Under the pieces are notes generated by a model that saw only the letters and a list, made by a program, of their open reading frames with translations, was not told the DNA's origin and made no database searches. This document shows positions 24,482-31,803 of a stretch of 34,148 bases of DNA, in pieces; the stretch's first letter is position 1, and every line of letters starts with the position of its first letter. Both the position numbers and the translations under genes were made by a program. The stretch is from an uncultured Flavobacterium sp. (GTDB taxonomy: Bacteria > Bacteroidota > Bacteroidia > Flavobacteriales > Flavobacteriaceae), in assembly GCF_937967675.1 (NCBI RefSeq), contig NZ_CALBSN010000073.1, positions 1 through 34,148 of the forward strand, given 5' to 3'.

Positions 24482-25480
24482 ATGTTTCCAATACACAGAG
24501 GTCGTCGTTTAAGAGTAAACGAATCTATAAGAAGTTTAGTTCGCGAAACTAGTTTAAGTCCCGCTGATTTTATGTTTCCAATGTTTATCATGGAAGGTGA
24601 AAATACCAAAGTGGAAATCTCTTCTATGCCAGGCATTTTCCGTCGCACTTTAGATTTAACGGTAGAAGAAGTGAAAGAATTATTCGCTTTAGGAATTCGT
24701 GCCGTAAACATCTATGTAAAAGTTAGCGATGATTTAAAAGACAATACTGGAAAAGAAGCATGGAACGATAATGGTTTGATGCAAAGAGCCATTCGTGCTA
24801 TTAAAGAAGCTTGTCCAGAAATGATTGTAATGCCTGATGTGGCTTTAGACCCATATTCGATTTATGGTCACGATGGAATTATTGAAAAAGGTGATGTAGC
24901 AAATGATGCCACAAATGACGCTTTAGTAAAAATGGCGGTTTCACATGCACAAGCTGGTGCCGATTTTGTGGCTCCTAGTGATATGATGGATGGTCGTGTT
25001 TTACGTTTACGTCAAGGTTTAGATGCTGCGGGATTTCACAATGTAGGCATTATGAGTTATTCGGCTAAATATGCTTCGGCGTTTTATGGTCCGTTTCGTG
25101 ATGCTTTGGACTCTGCTCCAAAAGATGCTGATGTAGAAGTTCCAAAAGACAAAAAAACCTACCAAATGGATTATGCGAATCGCATCGAAGCAGTAAAAGA
25201 AGCACTTTGGGATGTAAAAGAAGGTGCAGATATGGTTATGGTAAAACCTGGAATCGCTTATTTAGATATCGTTCGTGAAGTTAAAAATGCAGTAGATGTT
25301 CCGGTAACAGTTTTCCATGTTTCGGGAGAATATGCGATGATTAAAGCGGCTTCGGAAAGAGGTTGGTTAGATCATGATAAAATTATGATGGAACAATTAA
25401 TGTGTATCAAAAGAGCGGGTGCGAGTTTGATTTCCACTTATTTTGCTAAAGAAGCAGCCATTTTATTAAATAAAAAGTAA
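24482..25480 (+). CDS. hemB: Delta-aminolevulinic acid dehydratase (porphobilinogen synthase), Mg-type
   Basis: A 332-residue enzyme that condenses two 5-aminolevulinate molecules to porphobilinogen. The Schiff-base lysines are Lys196 (YSAKYASAFYGPFRDA) and Lys255 (MVKPGIAYLDIV). The metal loop reads DVALDPYSIYGHDGI (residues 119-133): aspartate and alanine replace the three cysteines of zinc enzymes, so this is the Mg-dependent type. It lies 33 bases after hemF and is the last gene of the heme run. The CRP/FNR-like palindrome begins at the first base after its stop codon. No terminator hairpin follows, so read-through into the cytochrome gene is possible. Confidence 0.97.
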   Translation: MFPIHRGRRLRVNESIRSLVRETSLSPADFMFPMFIMEGENTKVEISSMPGIFRRTLDLTVEEVKELFALGIRAVNIYVKVSDDLKDNTGKEAWNDNGLMQRAIRAIKEACPEMIVMPDVALDPYSIYGHDGIIEKGDVANDATNDALVKMAVSHAQAGADFVAPSDMMDGRVLRLRQGLDAAGFHNVGIMSYSAKYASAFYGPFRDALDSAPKDADVEVPKDKKTYQMDYANRIEAVKEALWDVKEGADMVMVKPGIAYLDIVREVKNAVDVPVTVFHVSGEYAMIKAASERGWLDHDKIMMEQLMCIKRAGASLISTYFAKEAAILLNKK

Positions 25481-25496
25481 TGTGACATTTGTCACA
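25481..25496. promoter_or_regulatory. CRP/FNR-family operator-like palindrome
   Basis: TGTGACA-TT-TGTCACA is a perfect 16-base palindrome, and it contains the CRP consensus TGTGA-N6-TCACA exactly. It begins directly after the hemB stop codon, and its centre lies about 61 bases before the cytochrome c start codon. A Crp/Fnr-family factor (for example a HcpR- or FNR-type sensor of redox or nitrogen oxides) is the likely ligand. No such factor is encoded in this window. Confidence 0.65.
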
Positions 25497-25549
25497 AACC
25501 AAGTGAAAGCGATATTGTAATTTTATCGATATTTCTAAATTATATCAAA

Positions 25550-25963
25550 ATGAAACTTATTTTTAAATCGTTTGCTGTTTTTACATTAGCCATTTCTTTA
25601 ACGAATTGTGGCGAAAAAAAAGAAACTGATGCCTACGGAAATCCTGTTGAAGAAAAAACAGAAGTAGTAACAGAAACTACAGTTGATCCATTACTAGCAA
25701 AAGGGCAAGAACTTTTCGAAGGAAAAGGAACGTGTACCGCATGTCATAAACCTGATACAAAAGTAATTGGACCAGCAATAAAAGATATCGCTAAAATTTA
25801 CAAGGAAAAAGGAGCAAGTATCGCTTCTTTTATAAACGAAGAAAGTGAAGCGATTGTTGACCCAACACAATACGAAACTATGAAAGCTAACTTTGTTATT
25901 ACAAAAGCCATGACAGCTGAAGAACGCAAAGCGCTAGAAGTATATATGATGAGTTTCGAATAA
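25550..25963 (+). CDS. Monohaem cytochrome c lipoprotein
   Basis: A 137-residue class I cytochrome c. The N-terminal signal ends in a lipobox-like ISLTNC with Cys20, so the mature protein is probably anchored in a membrane facing the periplasm. A charged linker (about 21-50) leads to the haem domain with CTACH (Cys62, Cys65, His66) and the strongly conserved VIGPAIKDIA segment. The likely axial methionine is Met111 in YETMKANF. It would carry electrons to or between respiratory complexes. Its place behind the heme operon and under a CRP/FNR-like site suggests that haem supply and cytochrome production are tuned together. It is convergent with the response regulator gene, whose stop is 3 bases away. 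Confidence 0.92.
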   Translation: MKLIFKSFAVFTLAISLTNCGEKKETDAYGNPVEEKTEVVTETTVDPLLAKGQELFEGKGTCTACHKPDTKVIGPAIKDIAKIYKEKGASIASFINEESEAIVDPTQYETMKANFVITKAMTAEERKALEVYMMSFE

Positions 25964-25966
25964 TTG

Positions 25967-26653
25967 TTACTCAACCACCAATTTAAAGCCCACGCGCGGA
26001 ATGTTTTCGATTCTCACGTGGGTTTCTTCTTTTATGATTTTTCGTAATCTTGAAATAAATACATCTAAACTTCTTCCTAAAAAATAATCATCGCTTCCCC
26101 ATAATTCTATTAAGATTTTTTCGCGCTTTAGAACGGTATTCGGGTTGTCTAAAAATAATTTTAAAAGTGACGCTTCTCTTTCGGTTAAAGTTATGCTTTG
26201 ATTGTCATTTTTGAATAAATAATTCTCAGGTTCAAATTGAAAACTTCCAAACTTATATTGTTTTTGGTTTAAATTATCGGTTGATTTCTGACTTCGATTT
26301 AAGAAAATTTCGATTTTTAAAATCAATTCTTCAATCGAATAAGGTTTTACCAAATAATCATCGGCACCCAATTTCAAACCTTTAATTCGGTCGTCTTTCA
26401 TGGTTTTTGCTGAAAGGAAAATGATCGGAATTTCTTGATTTCGTTTTCTGATTTCAGTTGCCATTTCAAATCCATCCATATCGGGCAACATAATATCTAA
26501 AACACATAAATCAAAAGATTCTTTACAAAACAATTGAAAAGCTTCTTTCCCATTGGCGCAATGCGTTACATCAAAATGTTGCTCTAAATTATCGGAAGTT
26601 AAAAACGCTAAGGTTTCGTCGTCTTCAACATACAAAATGCGCTTTTTACTCAT
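25967..26653 (-). CDS. OmpR-family response regulator
   Basis: A 228-residue regulator: receiver domain (about 5-115) with the acidic pocket Glu10-Asp11-Asp12, the phospho-acceptor Asp53 in LDIMLPDMDG and the switch lysine in KPYS, followed by a winged-helix domain (about 135-226) with TLTEREASLLKLFLDN and SLDVFISRLRKII. It is encoded downstream of its kinase with an 8-base overlap (26646-26653), so the two are co-translated. The TTAACA repeat array at 27962-27999, between this operon and the DUF1573 gene, is the kind of site that OmpR/PhoB-family proteins bind, and is a candidate target. The end of this gene contains a 9-base-pair hairpin (about 25987-26024) that could end the convergent cytochrome transcript. 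Confidence 0.95.
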   Translation of the reverse strand: MSKKRILYVEDDETLAFLTSDNLEQHFDVTHCANGKEAFQLFCKESFDLCVLDIMLPDMDGFEMATEIRKRNQEIPIIFLSAKTMKDDRIKGLKLGADDYLVKPYSIEELILKIEIFLNRSQKSTDNLNQKQYKFGSFQFEPENYLFKNDNQSITLTEREASLLKLFLDNPNTVLKREKILIELWGSDDYFLGRSLDVFISRLRKIIKEETHVRIENIPRVGFKLVVE

Positions 26654-27917
26654 AATCGTTTTTATTTATTTGGATGGTTATGGTGATTCCTTTTTCTTCA
26701 TTATTATTAGCTTCGACTTTCCATTTATGCCATTCGCAAACGCGTTTTACATACGAAAGTCCGATTCCAAAACCTTCTATATCTTTACTATCTTCCCTTG
26801 CTACACGATAGAATTTATCAAAAACAAATGGCAAATCGCTTTCTGGAATTCCACAACCGTTATCGGTAAATTTTAAAGCCAATCCTTTTGAATTTTCATG
26901 AGATTGAATTAAAATTTCTGGATTGTTACCTGAATATTTTACGGCATTGTCCAAAATATTATAAATCAGGTTATAAAAGTGAAATTCATCGGCTTGAATG
27001 CTATAATTTTGATCTAATTGAATTTCAATTTTAATTTCTTTTTGATGTTTTAAAAATATGTTTTCTCTAACTAACTCTAATAATACTTTCAGATCCACTT
27101 TCGATTTTTCTAACTCAATTTGCTTGCTTTCGGTCTTCGCTACATATAGAATTTTCTCGATGTGCTGGTTCAACTTGTTACTTTGATTAATAATAATTTG
27201 CATGTATTTTGAAAGCTTAGGATTGTCGATAATTTCCTTTTGAGTATTGGCATAATTAGACGCAATTAAAATGGAAGCCAAAGGTGTTTTGAATTCATGC
27301 GTCATATTGTTGATGAAATCCTTCTGCAAATCGGTGTATCTTTTTTGCTTTAACATCAATAAAACAGAATATACATAAATGATTAAAACCAAGAATAAAA
27401 CGCCAGTAAAAATCCAATATTGCGATAAACTTCTAAAATAAGTTTGTTTGATATTTGGGAATCGAACTGCAAAATAATAGGTTAAATCCGTATTTTTTGA
27501 AAAACATTCGGCACAAAATTTAGAAGGTTCTTTTCCATTATCTGAAATATAATTTCCATACACCATAGCATCTGAACTACAATCATAAATGGCATATTCA
27601 TAATCTAATTCGAGCTTAACTTTTTCAAATTCAACTTTTAAATATTGTTCTAGTATGTTATTCTCAAAAACATCATTAACATTAACAATAAAATAATTTT
27701 CTGATACTTTTTTAATTTGATTACCAATTGGCAATTCCTTTTTATTGTCTTTGTAAATTTTACCTACTACATCTTGTAAAGCAAAATGGATTTTATCTTC
27801 CATATCCTTTTTCTCAAATATATAGGCTTGATTGAGCAAAAACAATTGCATGATAATGACTCCTACAATTGCTAAAAACCCAGCAAAAATTACGGTATTA
27901 AATCTGTTAAACTTCAT
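26646..27917 (-). CDS. Membrane sensor histidine kinase with a cysteine-containing periplasmic domain
   Basis: A 423-residue kinase: helix 1 at about 8-30, a periplasmic domain at about 31-165, helix 2 at about 167-188, the phospho-acceptor His207 in NNMTHEFKTPLASI, and an ATPase domain with NILDNAVKYS, FTDNGCGIP, FDKFYRV and GFGIGLSYVKRV. The periplasmic domain contains Cys113 and a CxxC pair, Cys135-Ala-Glu-Cys138 (KFCAECFSKN), which could sense redox state or bind a metal; this is inference. It overlaps the response regulator gene by 8 bases. The gene pair lies divergent from the DUF1573 gene and convergent with the cytochrome c gene. Confidence 0.95.
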   Translation of the reverse strand: MKFNRFNTVIFAGFLAIVGVIIMQLFLLNQAYIFEKKDMEDKIHFALQDVVGKIYKDNKKELPIGNQIKKVSENYFIVNVNDVFENNILEQYLKVEFEKVKLELDYEYAIYDCSSDAMVYGNYISDNGKEPSKFCAECFSKNTDLTYYFAVRFPNIKQTYFRSLSQYWIFTGVLFLVLIIYVYSVLLMLKQKRYTDLQKDFINNMTHEFKTPLASILIASNYANTQKEIIDNPKLSKYMQIIINQSNKLNQHIEKILYVAKTESKQIELEKSKVDLKVLLELVRENIFLKHQKEIKIEIQLDQNYSIQADEFHFYNLIYNILDNAVKYSGNNPEILIQSHENSKGLALKFTDNGCGIPESDLPFVFDKFYRVAREDSKDIEGFGIGLSYVKRVCEWHKWKVEANNNEEKGITITIQINKNDYE

Positions 27918-27961
27918 AATAAGTTCGATATTACGAAAAAAGAGTATTTAAAAAACACCTG

Positions 27962-27999
27962 TTAACATGTCATTAACAATCATTAAAATTTAATTAACA
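27962..27999. promoter_or_regulatory. Four phased TTAACA direct repeats (PHO-box-like operator)
   Basis: TTAACA occurs at 27962-27967, 27973-27978 and 27994-27999, with TTAAAA at 27983-27988. The spacings are 11, 10 and 11 bases, about one helical turn each, so all copies face the same side of the DNA. Bacillus PhoP binds TTAACA-type repeats spaced by about 11 bases and PhoB uses a comparable repeat plan. The array ends 20 bases upstream of the -7 box at 28020-28027, where the -33 box of the DUF1573 gene would be expected, and begins 44 bases upstream of the kinase start on the other strand. Confidence 0.55.
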
Positions 28000-28019
28000 A
28001 CAGAAAAATAAAACTTTTC

Positions 28020-28027
28020 TAGTTTTG
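28020..28027 (+). promoter_or_regulatory. -7 promoter box of the DUF1573 gene
   Basis: TAGTTTTG is a perfect TAnnTTTG, about 39 bases before the start codon. No TTTG or TTG lies at the usual -33 distance; that place is taken by the last TTAACA repeat, which suggests an activator-dependent promoter. Confidence 0.6.
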
Positions 28028-28065
28028 TATCTACAAATTTAAAATAACTAAAAATATTATAAGGT

Positions 28066-28554
28066 ATGAAATCAATTAAATTAACAATTGTAGCTTTATT
28101 TGTGGCTAGCGCATCGTTTGCACAATCTAAAGAAGTTAAATCAGAAACTGCTAAAGCGGTACAAGTAGCACCTGCTGAAGTTAAAGCACCAGCAGCACCT
28201 AAACAATCTACGATTAAATGGGATCAGGAAATGCACGATTTTGGTGATATTGAAAAGGGTAAACCTGTAACTTATGAGTTTTCTTTTACAAATACTACTA
28301 AAGAAACTATCTTAATTACAAATGTAAGACCAGCATGTGGATGTACAGCAGCTAATTATACTAAAACTCCAGTTAAACCAGGAGAAAAAGGTATGGTAGC
28401 AGCAACTTTTAATGCGGCGAATGTAGGTCCTTTCCAAAAATCAGTAACAATAACAACAACTGAAAATGGAGTTGAAGCGGTGAAAACAGTTTCTTTCAAA
28501 GGAAAAGTTTTAGAACCAACAGCTACAGACAAAAAAGAAGAGATTAAATCATAA
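28066..28554 (+). CDS. DUF1573 periplasmic protein
   Basis: A 162-residue exported protein: signal peptide (about 1-19, ending ASAFA-Q... cleaved before Gln20), a low-complexity Ala/Pro/Lys linker (to about 48), and a DUF1573 immunoglobulin-like domain with KWDQEMHDFGDIEKGKPVTYEFSFTN, the hallmark RPACGCTA and a beta-sandwich end VKTVSFKGKVLEP. The family is very abundant in Bacteroidota; its function is unknown, and the fold is shared with ASPM/SPD-2/Hydin adhesion-type domains. It appears to be transcribed alone, from the -7 box at 28020-28027 to the terminator at 28589-28617. Confidence 0.93.
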   Translation: MKSIKLTIVALFVASASFAQSKEVKSETAKAVQVAPAEVKAPAAPKQSTIKWDQEMHDFGDIEKGKPVTYEFSFTNTTKETILITNVRPACGCTAANYTKTPVKPGEKGMVAATFNAANVGPFQKSVTITTTENGVEAVKTVSFKGKVLEPTATDKKEEIKS

Positions 28555-28588
28555 TAATATTACTTTTACAACTTTTTCACATCTTAAG

Positions 28589-28617
28589 AAAAACCACCTG
28601 ATTTTCAGGTGGTTTTT
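28589..28617 (+). terminator. Intrinsic terminator after the DUF1573 gene
   Basis: Arms AAAAACCACCTGA (28589-28601) and TCAGGTGGTTTTT (28605-28617) form a perfect 13-base-pair stem around TTT, with the T-tract running on to 28619. It ends the DUF1573 transcript just before the methyltransferase gene. Confidence 0.92.
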
Positions 28618-28630
28618 TTATATTTACTAA

Positions 28631-29104
28631 ATGAAAATAGCTTTCGTAAAAACGCCGATTGGTTTAGCAGAAATTCAAGGCGATGAGAATGGAGTTTCTA
28701 ATATTCATCTCAAGAATGAAGAGATTAGAAGAGTATCTAAGGTTCCTCAAGAATTAGAAGAGGCTGTTAGTCAAATCCAAGAATATTTTGAAGGAAACAG
28801 AACTCAATTTACCTTTTTGTTAAATCCATCAGGCACAAAATTTCAAAAAAAAGTTTGGCAAGAATTACTCAAAATTCCTTTTGGTAAAACCTCTTCTTAC
28901 ATGGAATTGTCTAAAAGATTAGGAGATGTAAAAGCAATTCGAGCCGTAGCTTCTGCCAATGGAAAAAATCCACTTTGGATTGTGATTCCTTGTCATAGAG
29001 TTATTGGTACTGATGGCTCATTGACAGGTTATGCAGGTGGTTTGTGGCGCAAAAAATGGCTGCTTGAACATGAAAATCCTGTAAAACAAGAAACTTTGTT
29101 TTAG
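28631..29104 (+). CDS. ogt: Methylated-DNA-[protein]-cysteine S-methyltransferase
   Basis: A 157-residue DNA repair protein that transfers the alkyl group from O6-alkylguanine (or O4-alkylthymine) to its own cysteine and is then spent. The active site is Cys121 in VIPCHRVIG, preceded by the recognition helix AIRAVASANGKNP with the arginine finger at 104 and followed by GYAGGLWRKKWLLEHE. The N-terminal domain is short, as in Ogt-type enzymes without an AdaA-like domain. It starts only 13 bases after the DUF1573 terminator, so its promoter is unclear: a TATATTTA sequence just upstream is off consensus and leaves almost no leader. Confidence 0.95.
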   Translation: MKIAFVKTPIGLAEIQGDENGVSNIHLKNEEIRRVSKVPQELEEAVSQIQEYFEGNRTQFTFLLNPSGTKFQKKVWQELLKIPFGKTSSYMELSKRLGDVKAIRAVASANGKNPLWIVIPCHRVIGTDGSLTGYAGGLWRKKWLLEHENPVKQETLF

Positions 29105-29108
29105 ATTG

Positions 29109-29140
29109 TTGTAAAATCCAATCACTTTTTGCTACTTTTA
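29109..29140 (+). promoter_or_regulatory. Candidate promoter of the beta-lactamase-fold hydrolase gene
   Basis: TTG (29109-29111), a 21-base spacer and TACTTTTA (29133-29140), which differs from TAnnTTTG only in the last base. It would start transcription about 20 bases before the ATG at 29166. Confidence 0.4.
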
Positions 29141-29165
29141 TAACGCAATCTTATAAAATTAGTTC

Positions 29166-30332
29166 ATGAAATTTCTTATAAAATTCTTCAAATGGTTTGC
29201 TATTATTATAGTGAGCATCATCATTTTAATGTATGTTTTTAATGTGGATTATCTTTTACGAGCTGTAAGAACCATTTATTTCAAAGGTTACACAACTGCT
29301 TTTCTAGAAGACTATAAAGAATTTCCTAATAGAGAAATTAAGAAAGGAATCGCACAACCTTGGGCAATAGCCACCGATTACAATTCCATTCCTGCCACCG
29401 AAGTCTTATCTAAAAACCATAAAGAATTACAAACTGTTGCTTATTTAATCATTAAAAACGATAGTATTTGGCACGAAAGTTATTTCGATGGATTTGATAA
29501 AAATTCTAAAACCAATTCTTTTTCCATGGCAAAAAGTGTTGTTACTATGGCTATGGGAAAAGCTATTATGGAAGGAAAAATGAAAAGTTTAGATCAAAAA
29601 GTAATCGACTTTTTTCCTGAACTAAAAGGAAAATATGCCAAAGAAGTTACTATCGGCGATTTATCTTCTATGGCTTCTGGATTAAGTTGGGATGAGAAAT
29701 ATTACAGTCCGTTTTCTATTGTAACTCGTGCTTATTTTGATGACAATTTGAAAGGTATTATTTTAGGATTAGATATTAACGAAAAACCAGGTCAATCCTT
29801 CAAATATTTAAGTGGCGCTACACAATTATTGGCTATGTGTATTGAAAAAGCTACTGGCGAACATTTATCAGATTATGTGTCGAAACATTTTTGGCAACCT
29901 ATGGGAGCTGAAAACGAAGCACTTTGGCAATTAGATGAAGCGCCTGACGGAATTGAAAAAGCCTATTGTTGCATCGCAAGTAATGCGAGAGATTTTGCCC
30001 GTTTTGGAAAACTGTATTTAGATAATGGGAAATGGAATGGGCAACAATTATTAGATAGCACTTTTGTGAAAAAATGCATCACACCACGATTTGAGAAAAG
30101 TCCACAATATGGTTATGGATGGTGGATGCACGAAATTAAAGGAAAGAAGCTTTTTTATATGCGAGGTCATTTAGGACAATTTGTAATCGTAATTCCTGAA
30201 GATGATTTAATCATTGTTAGATTAGGGCATTTGAAAGGACTCCAAACGAATACAGACCCACATAGTAACGATTTATATGTTTATGTAGAAGAAGCTTATA
30301 ATATGTTAGCCAAAAAAGATATGAATAAATAA
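29166..30332 (+). CDS. Serine hydrolase, beta-lactamase/class C fold
   Basis: A 388-residue membrane-anchored protein: one N-terminal membrane segment (about 7-26) and a periplasmic catalytic domain of the class C beta-lactamase/DD-peptidase/esterase type. The catalytic SxxK motif is Ser120-Met-Ala-Lys123 (SFSMAKSVV). The YxN position reads Tyr214-Leu-Ser216 (FKYLSGATQLL), and the third motif is HLGQF (RGHLGQFV) in place of KTG; both variants are common in esterase- or peptidase-like members, so resistance to beta-lactams should not be assumed. The substrate is unknown. It sits 61 bases after the methyltransferase gene with its own candidate promoter and 31 bases before the exonuclease gene. 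Confidence 0.88.
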   Translation: MKFLIKFFKWFAIIIVSIIILMYVFNVDYLLRAVRTIYFKGYTTAFLEDYKEFPNREIKKGIAQPWAIATDYNSIPATEVLSKNHKELQTVAYLIIKNDSIWHESYFDGFDKNSKTNSFSMAKSVVTMAMGKAIMEGKMKSLDQKVIDFFPELKGKYAKEVTIGDLSSMASGLSWDEKYYSPFSIVTRAYFDDNLKGIILGLDINEKPGQSFKYLSGATQLLAMCIEKATGEHLSDYVSKHFWQPMGAENEALWQLDEAPDGIEKAYCCIASNARDFARFGKLYLDNGKWNGQQLLDSTFVKKCITPRFEKSPQYGYGWWMHEIKGKKLFYMRGHLGQFVIVIPEDDLIIVRLGHLKGLQTNTDPHSNDLYVYVEEAYNMLAKKDMNK

Positions 30333-30363
30333 ATTCACATTAACTAAACAACTACAACGCTCT

Positions 30364-31077
30364 ATGATTGAAAAAATTAATTTAAACAACATCCTGTTTT
30401 TAGACATTGAAACGGTTCCAGAATACCACAATTATCGCGGTTTAGATAGTGAAACTCAACAACTTTGGGAACAAAAAACGCAATACCAAAGAAAAGATGA
30501 AGTATCAGCGGAAGATTTTTATGAACGCGCTGGAATTTGGGCCGAATTTGGAAAAATCATTACCATTTCAGTGGGTTACTTTGTTAATAAAGCCGATATT
30601 CGAAATTTTCGCGTAACCAGTTTTTGGGGTGATGAAAAGAAAATTTTAAACGAGTTTTCCAATTTATTGAATACCCATTTTAATGGTGCCCAACATCTTT
30701 TATGTGGTCATAATGCAAAAGAATTTGATATTCCTTTTATTGCTAGAAGAATGATTATTAATGGTATTCCACTTCCAAATAAATTAAATTTATTTGGTAA
30801 AAAACCTTGGGAAGTTCCTCATTTAGATACTCTAGAATTATGGAAATTTGGAGATTATAAACACTTTACCTCATTAAAACTTCTAACAAAAGTTTTGGGA
30901 ATACCATCACCAAAAGATGATATTGATGGTAGCGAAGTGGCACACGTTTTTTATGTTGAAAATGATATTGATAGAATCATAACATATTGTGAAAAAGACG
31001 TAATTGCTGTAGCACAAATTTTTTTAAGATTAAGAAGGGAAGAATTATTGGTTAAAGATGAAATTATTCATGTTTAA
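30364..31077 (+). CDS. DEDDy 3'-5' exonuclease, PolB-exonuclease-like
   Basis: A 237-residue ribonuclease H-like exonuclease. The four acidic residues of the DEDD group are present: Asp14 and Glu16 (LFLDIETVPE), Asp122 (GHNAKEFDIPFIARR) and Asp212 with Tyr208 (TYCEKDVIAVAQIFLRL), so it is the DEDDy type. The family resembles the exonuclease domain of family B DNA polymerases but has no polymerase domain; its task (DNA repair or RNA trimming) is not known. It ends 11 bases before the convergent HD-domain gene, with no hairpin terminator visible between them. Confidence 0.9.
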   Translation: MIEKINLNNILFLDIETVPEYHNYRGLDSETQQLWEQKTQYQRKDEVSAEDFYERAGIWAEFGKIITISVGYFVNKADIRNFRVTSFWGDEKKILNEFSNLLNTHFNGAQHLLCGHNAKEFDIPFIARRMIINGIPLPNKLNLFGKKPWEVPHLDTLELWKFGDYKHFTSLKLLTKVLGIPSPKDDIDGSEVAHVFYVENDIDRIITYCEKDVIAVAQIFLRLRREELLVKDEIIHV

Positions 31078-31088
31078 TTCATTTCTTA

Positions 31089-31733
31089 CTATTTTTCACT
31101 ATCCCATTCCGAATAAAATTGGCTTAAAAAAGTAATCATGAAATCATGACGTTTTTGAGCCAATTTTTTTCCGGTTATGGTGTTCATTTTGTCTTTTAAA
31201 AGAAGAAGTTTTTCGTAAAAGTGATTCAAAGTTGGCGACTCACTATTCTTATACTCTTCTTTACTCATATTCAAATTAGGTTGAATATTTGGATTGTATA
31301 ATGGTCGATTTTTAAAACCACCATAATTGAAAGCACGAGCAATTCCTATTGCACCAATCGCATCTAGTCGGTCGGCATCTTGTACGATTTCTAATTCTTT
31401 TGAATGGTATTTCTTTTCAAAATTTCCGCTTTTAAAAGATATGTTTTCAATAATAGCAATCACATGCAAAATAATATCTTCCGAAACATTTTGTGATTCT
31501 AAAAACTCACGAGCTACTTTGGGACCAATAGTTTCGTCTCCATTATGAAATTTTGAATCTGCAATATCATGAAGCAAAGCAGCTAATTTAACAACAGTCA
31601 AATTACATTCTTCTTCTTCAGCAATTAATAAAGCATTTTTGTATACGCGTTCAATGTGAAACCAATCATGACCTCCCTCAGCCTGAGCCAATTGATTCTT
31701 TACAAAAAGTATAGTATTATTGATAATTTGCAT
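31089..31733 (-). CDS. HD-domain metal-dependent phosphohydrolase
   Basis: A 214-residue protein of the HD superfamily (YedJ/YpgQ-like group). Metal ligands are seen in HDWFHIERVYKNA (His22 and His26), the HD doublet His55-Asp56 in LAALLHDIADSKFH, and Asp119/Asp121 in VQDADRLDAIGAIGIARAF. Such proteins hydrolyse phosphate esters of nucleotides in the cytoplasm; the natural substrate is unknown. It is separated from the upstream desaturase by a strong terminator at 31747-31782, so it must have its own promoter, although no good TAnnTTTG box is visible in the 70-base gap. Confidence 0.92.
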   Translation of the reverse strand: MQIINNTILFVKNQLAQAEGGHDWFHIERVYKNALLIAEEEECNLTVVKLAALLHDIADSKFHNGDETIGPKVAREFLESQNVSEDIILHVIAIIENISFKSGNFEKKYHSKELEIVQDADRLDAIGAIGIARAFNYGGFKNRPLYNPNIQPNLNMSKEEYKNSESPTLNHFYEKLLLLKDKMNTITGKKLAQKRHDFMITFLSQFYSEWDSEK

Positions 31734-31746
31734 GGTTCTAATTTAC

Positions 31747-31782
31747 AAAAAAAAATTCCAAACCCATAATCGAATTTGGAAT
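31747..31782 (-). terminator. Intrinsic terminator after the desaturase gene
   Basis: Read on the minus strand, ATTCCAAA (31782-31775) pairs with TTTGGAAT (31762-31755) around a 12-base loop and is followed by nine U (plus-strand A at 31747-31755). It ends transcription of the acyltransferase-desaturase unit before the HD-domain gene. Confidence 0.8.
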
Positions 31783-31803
31783 CTTAAATATATTTTTTTA
31801 ATG

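Noticed and set aside
29166..30332. Antibiotic resistance beta-lactamase
   Set aside because: Although the SxxK motif is present, the second and third motifs (YLS, HLGQ) are not those of resistance enzymes; an esterase or peptidase-like role is more likely.
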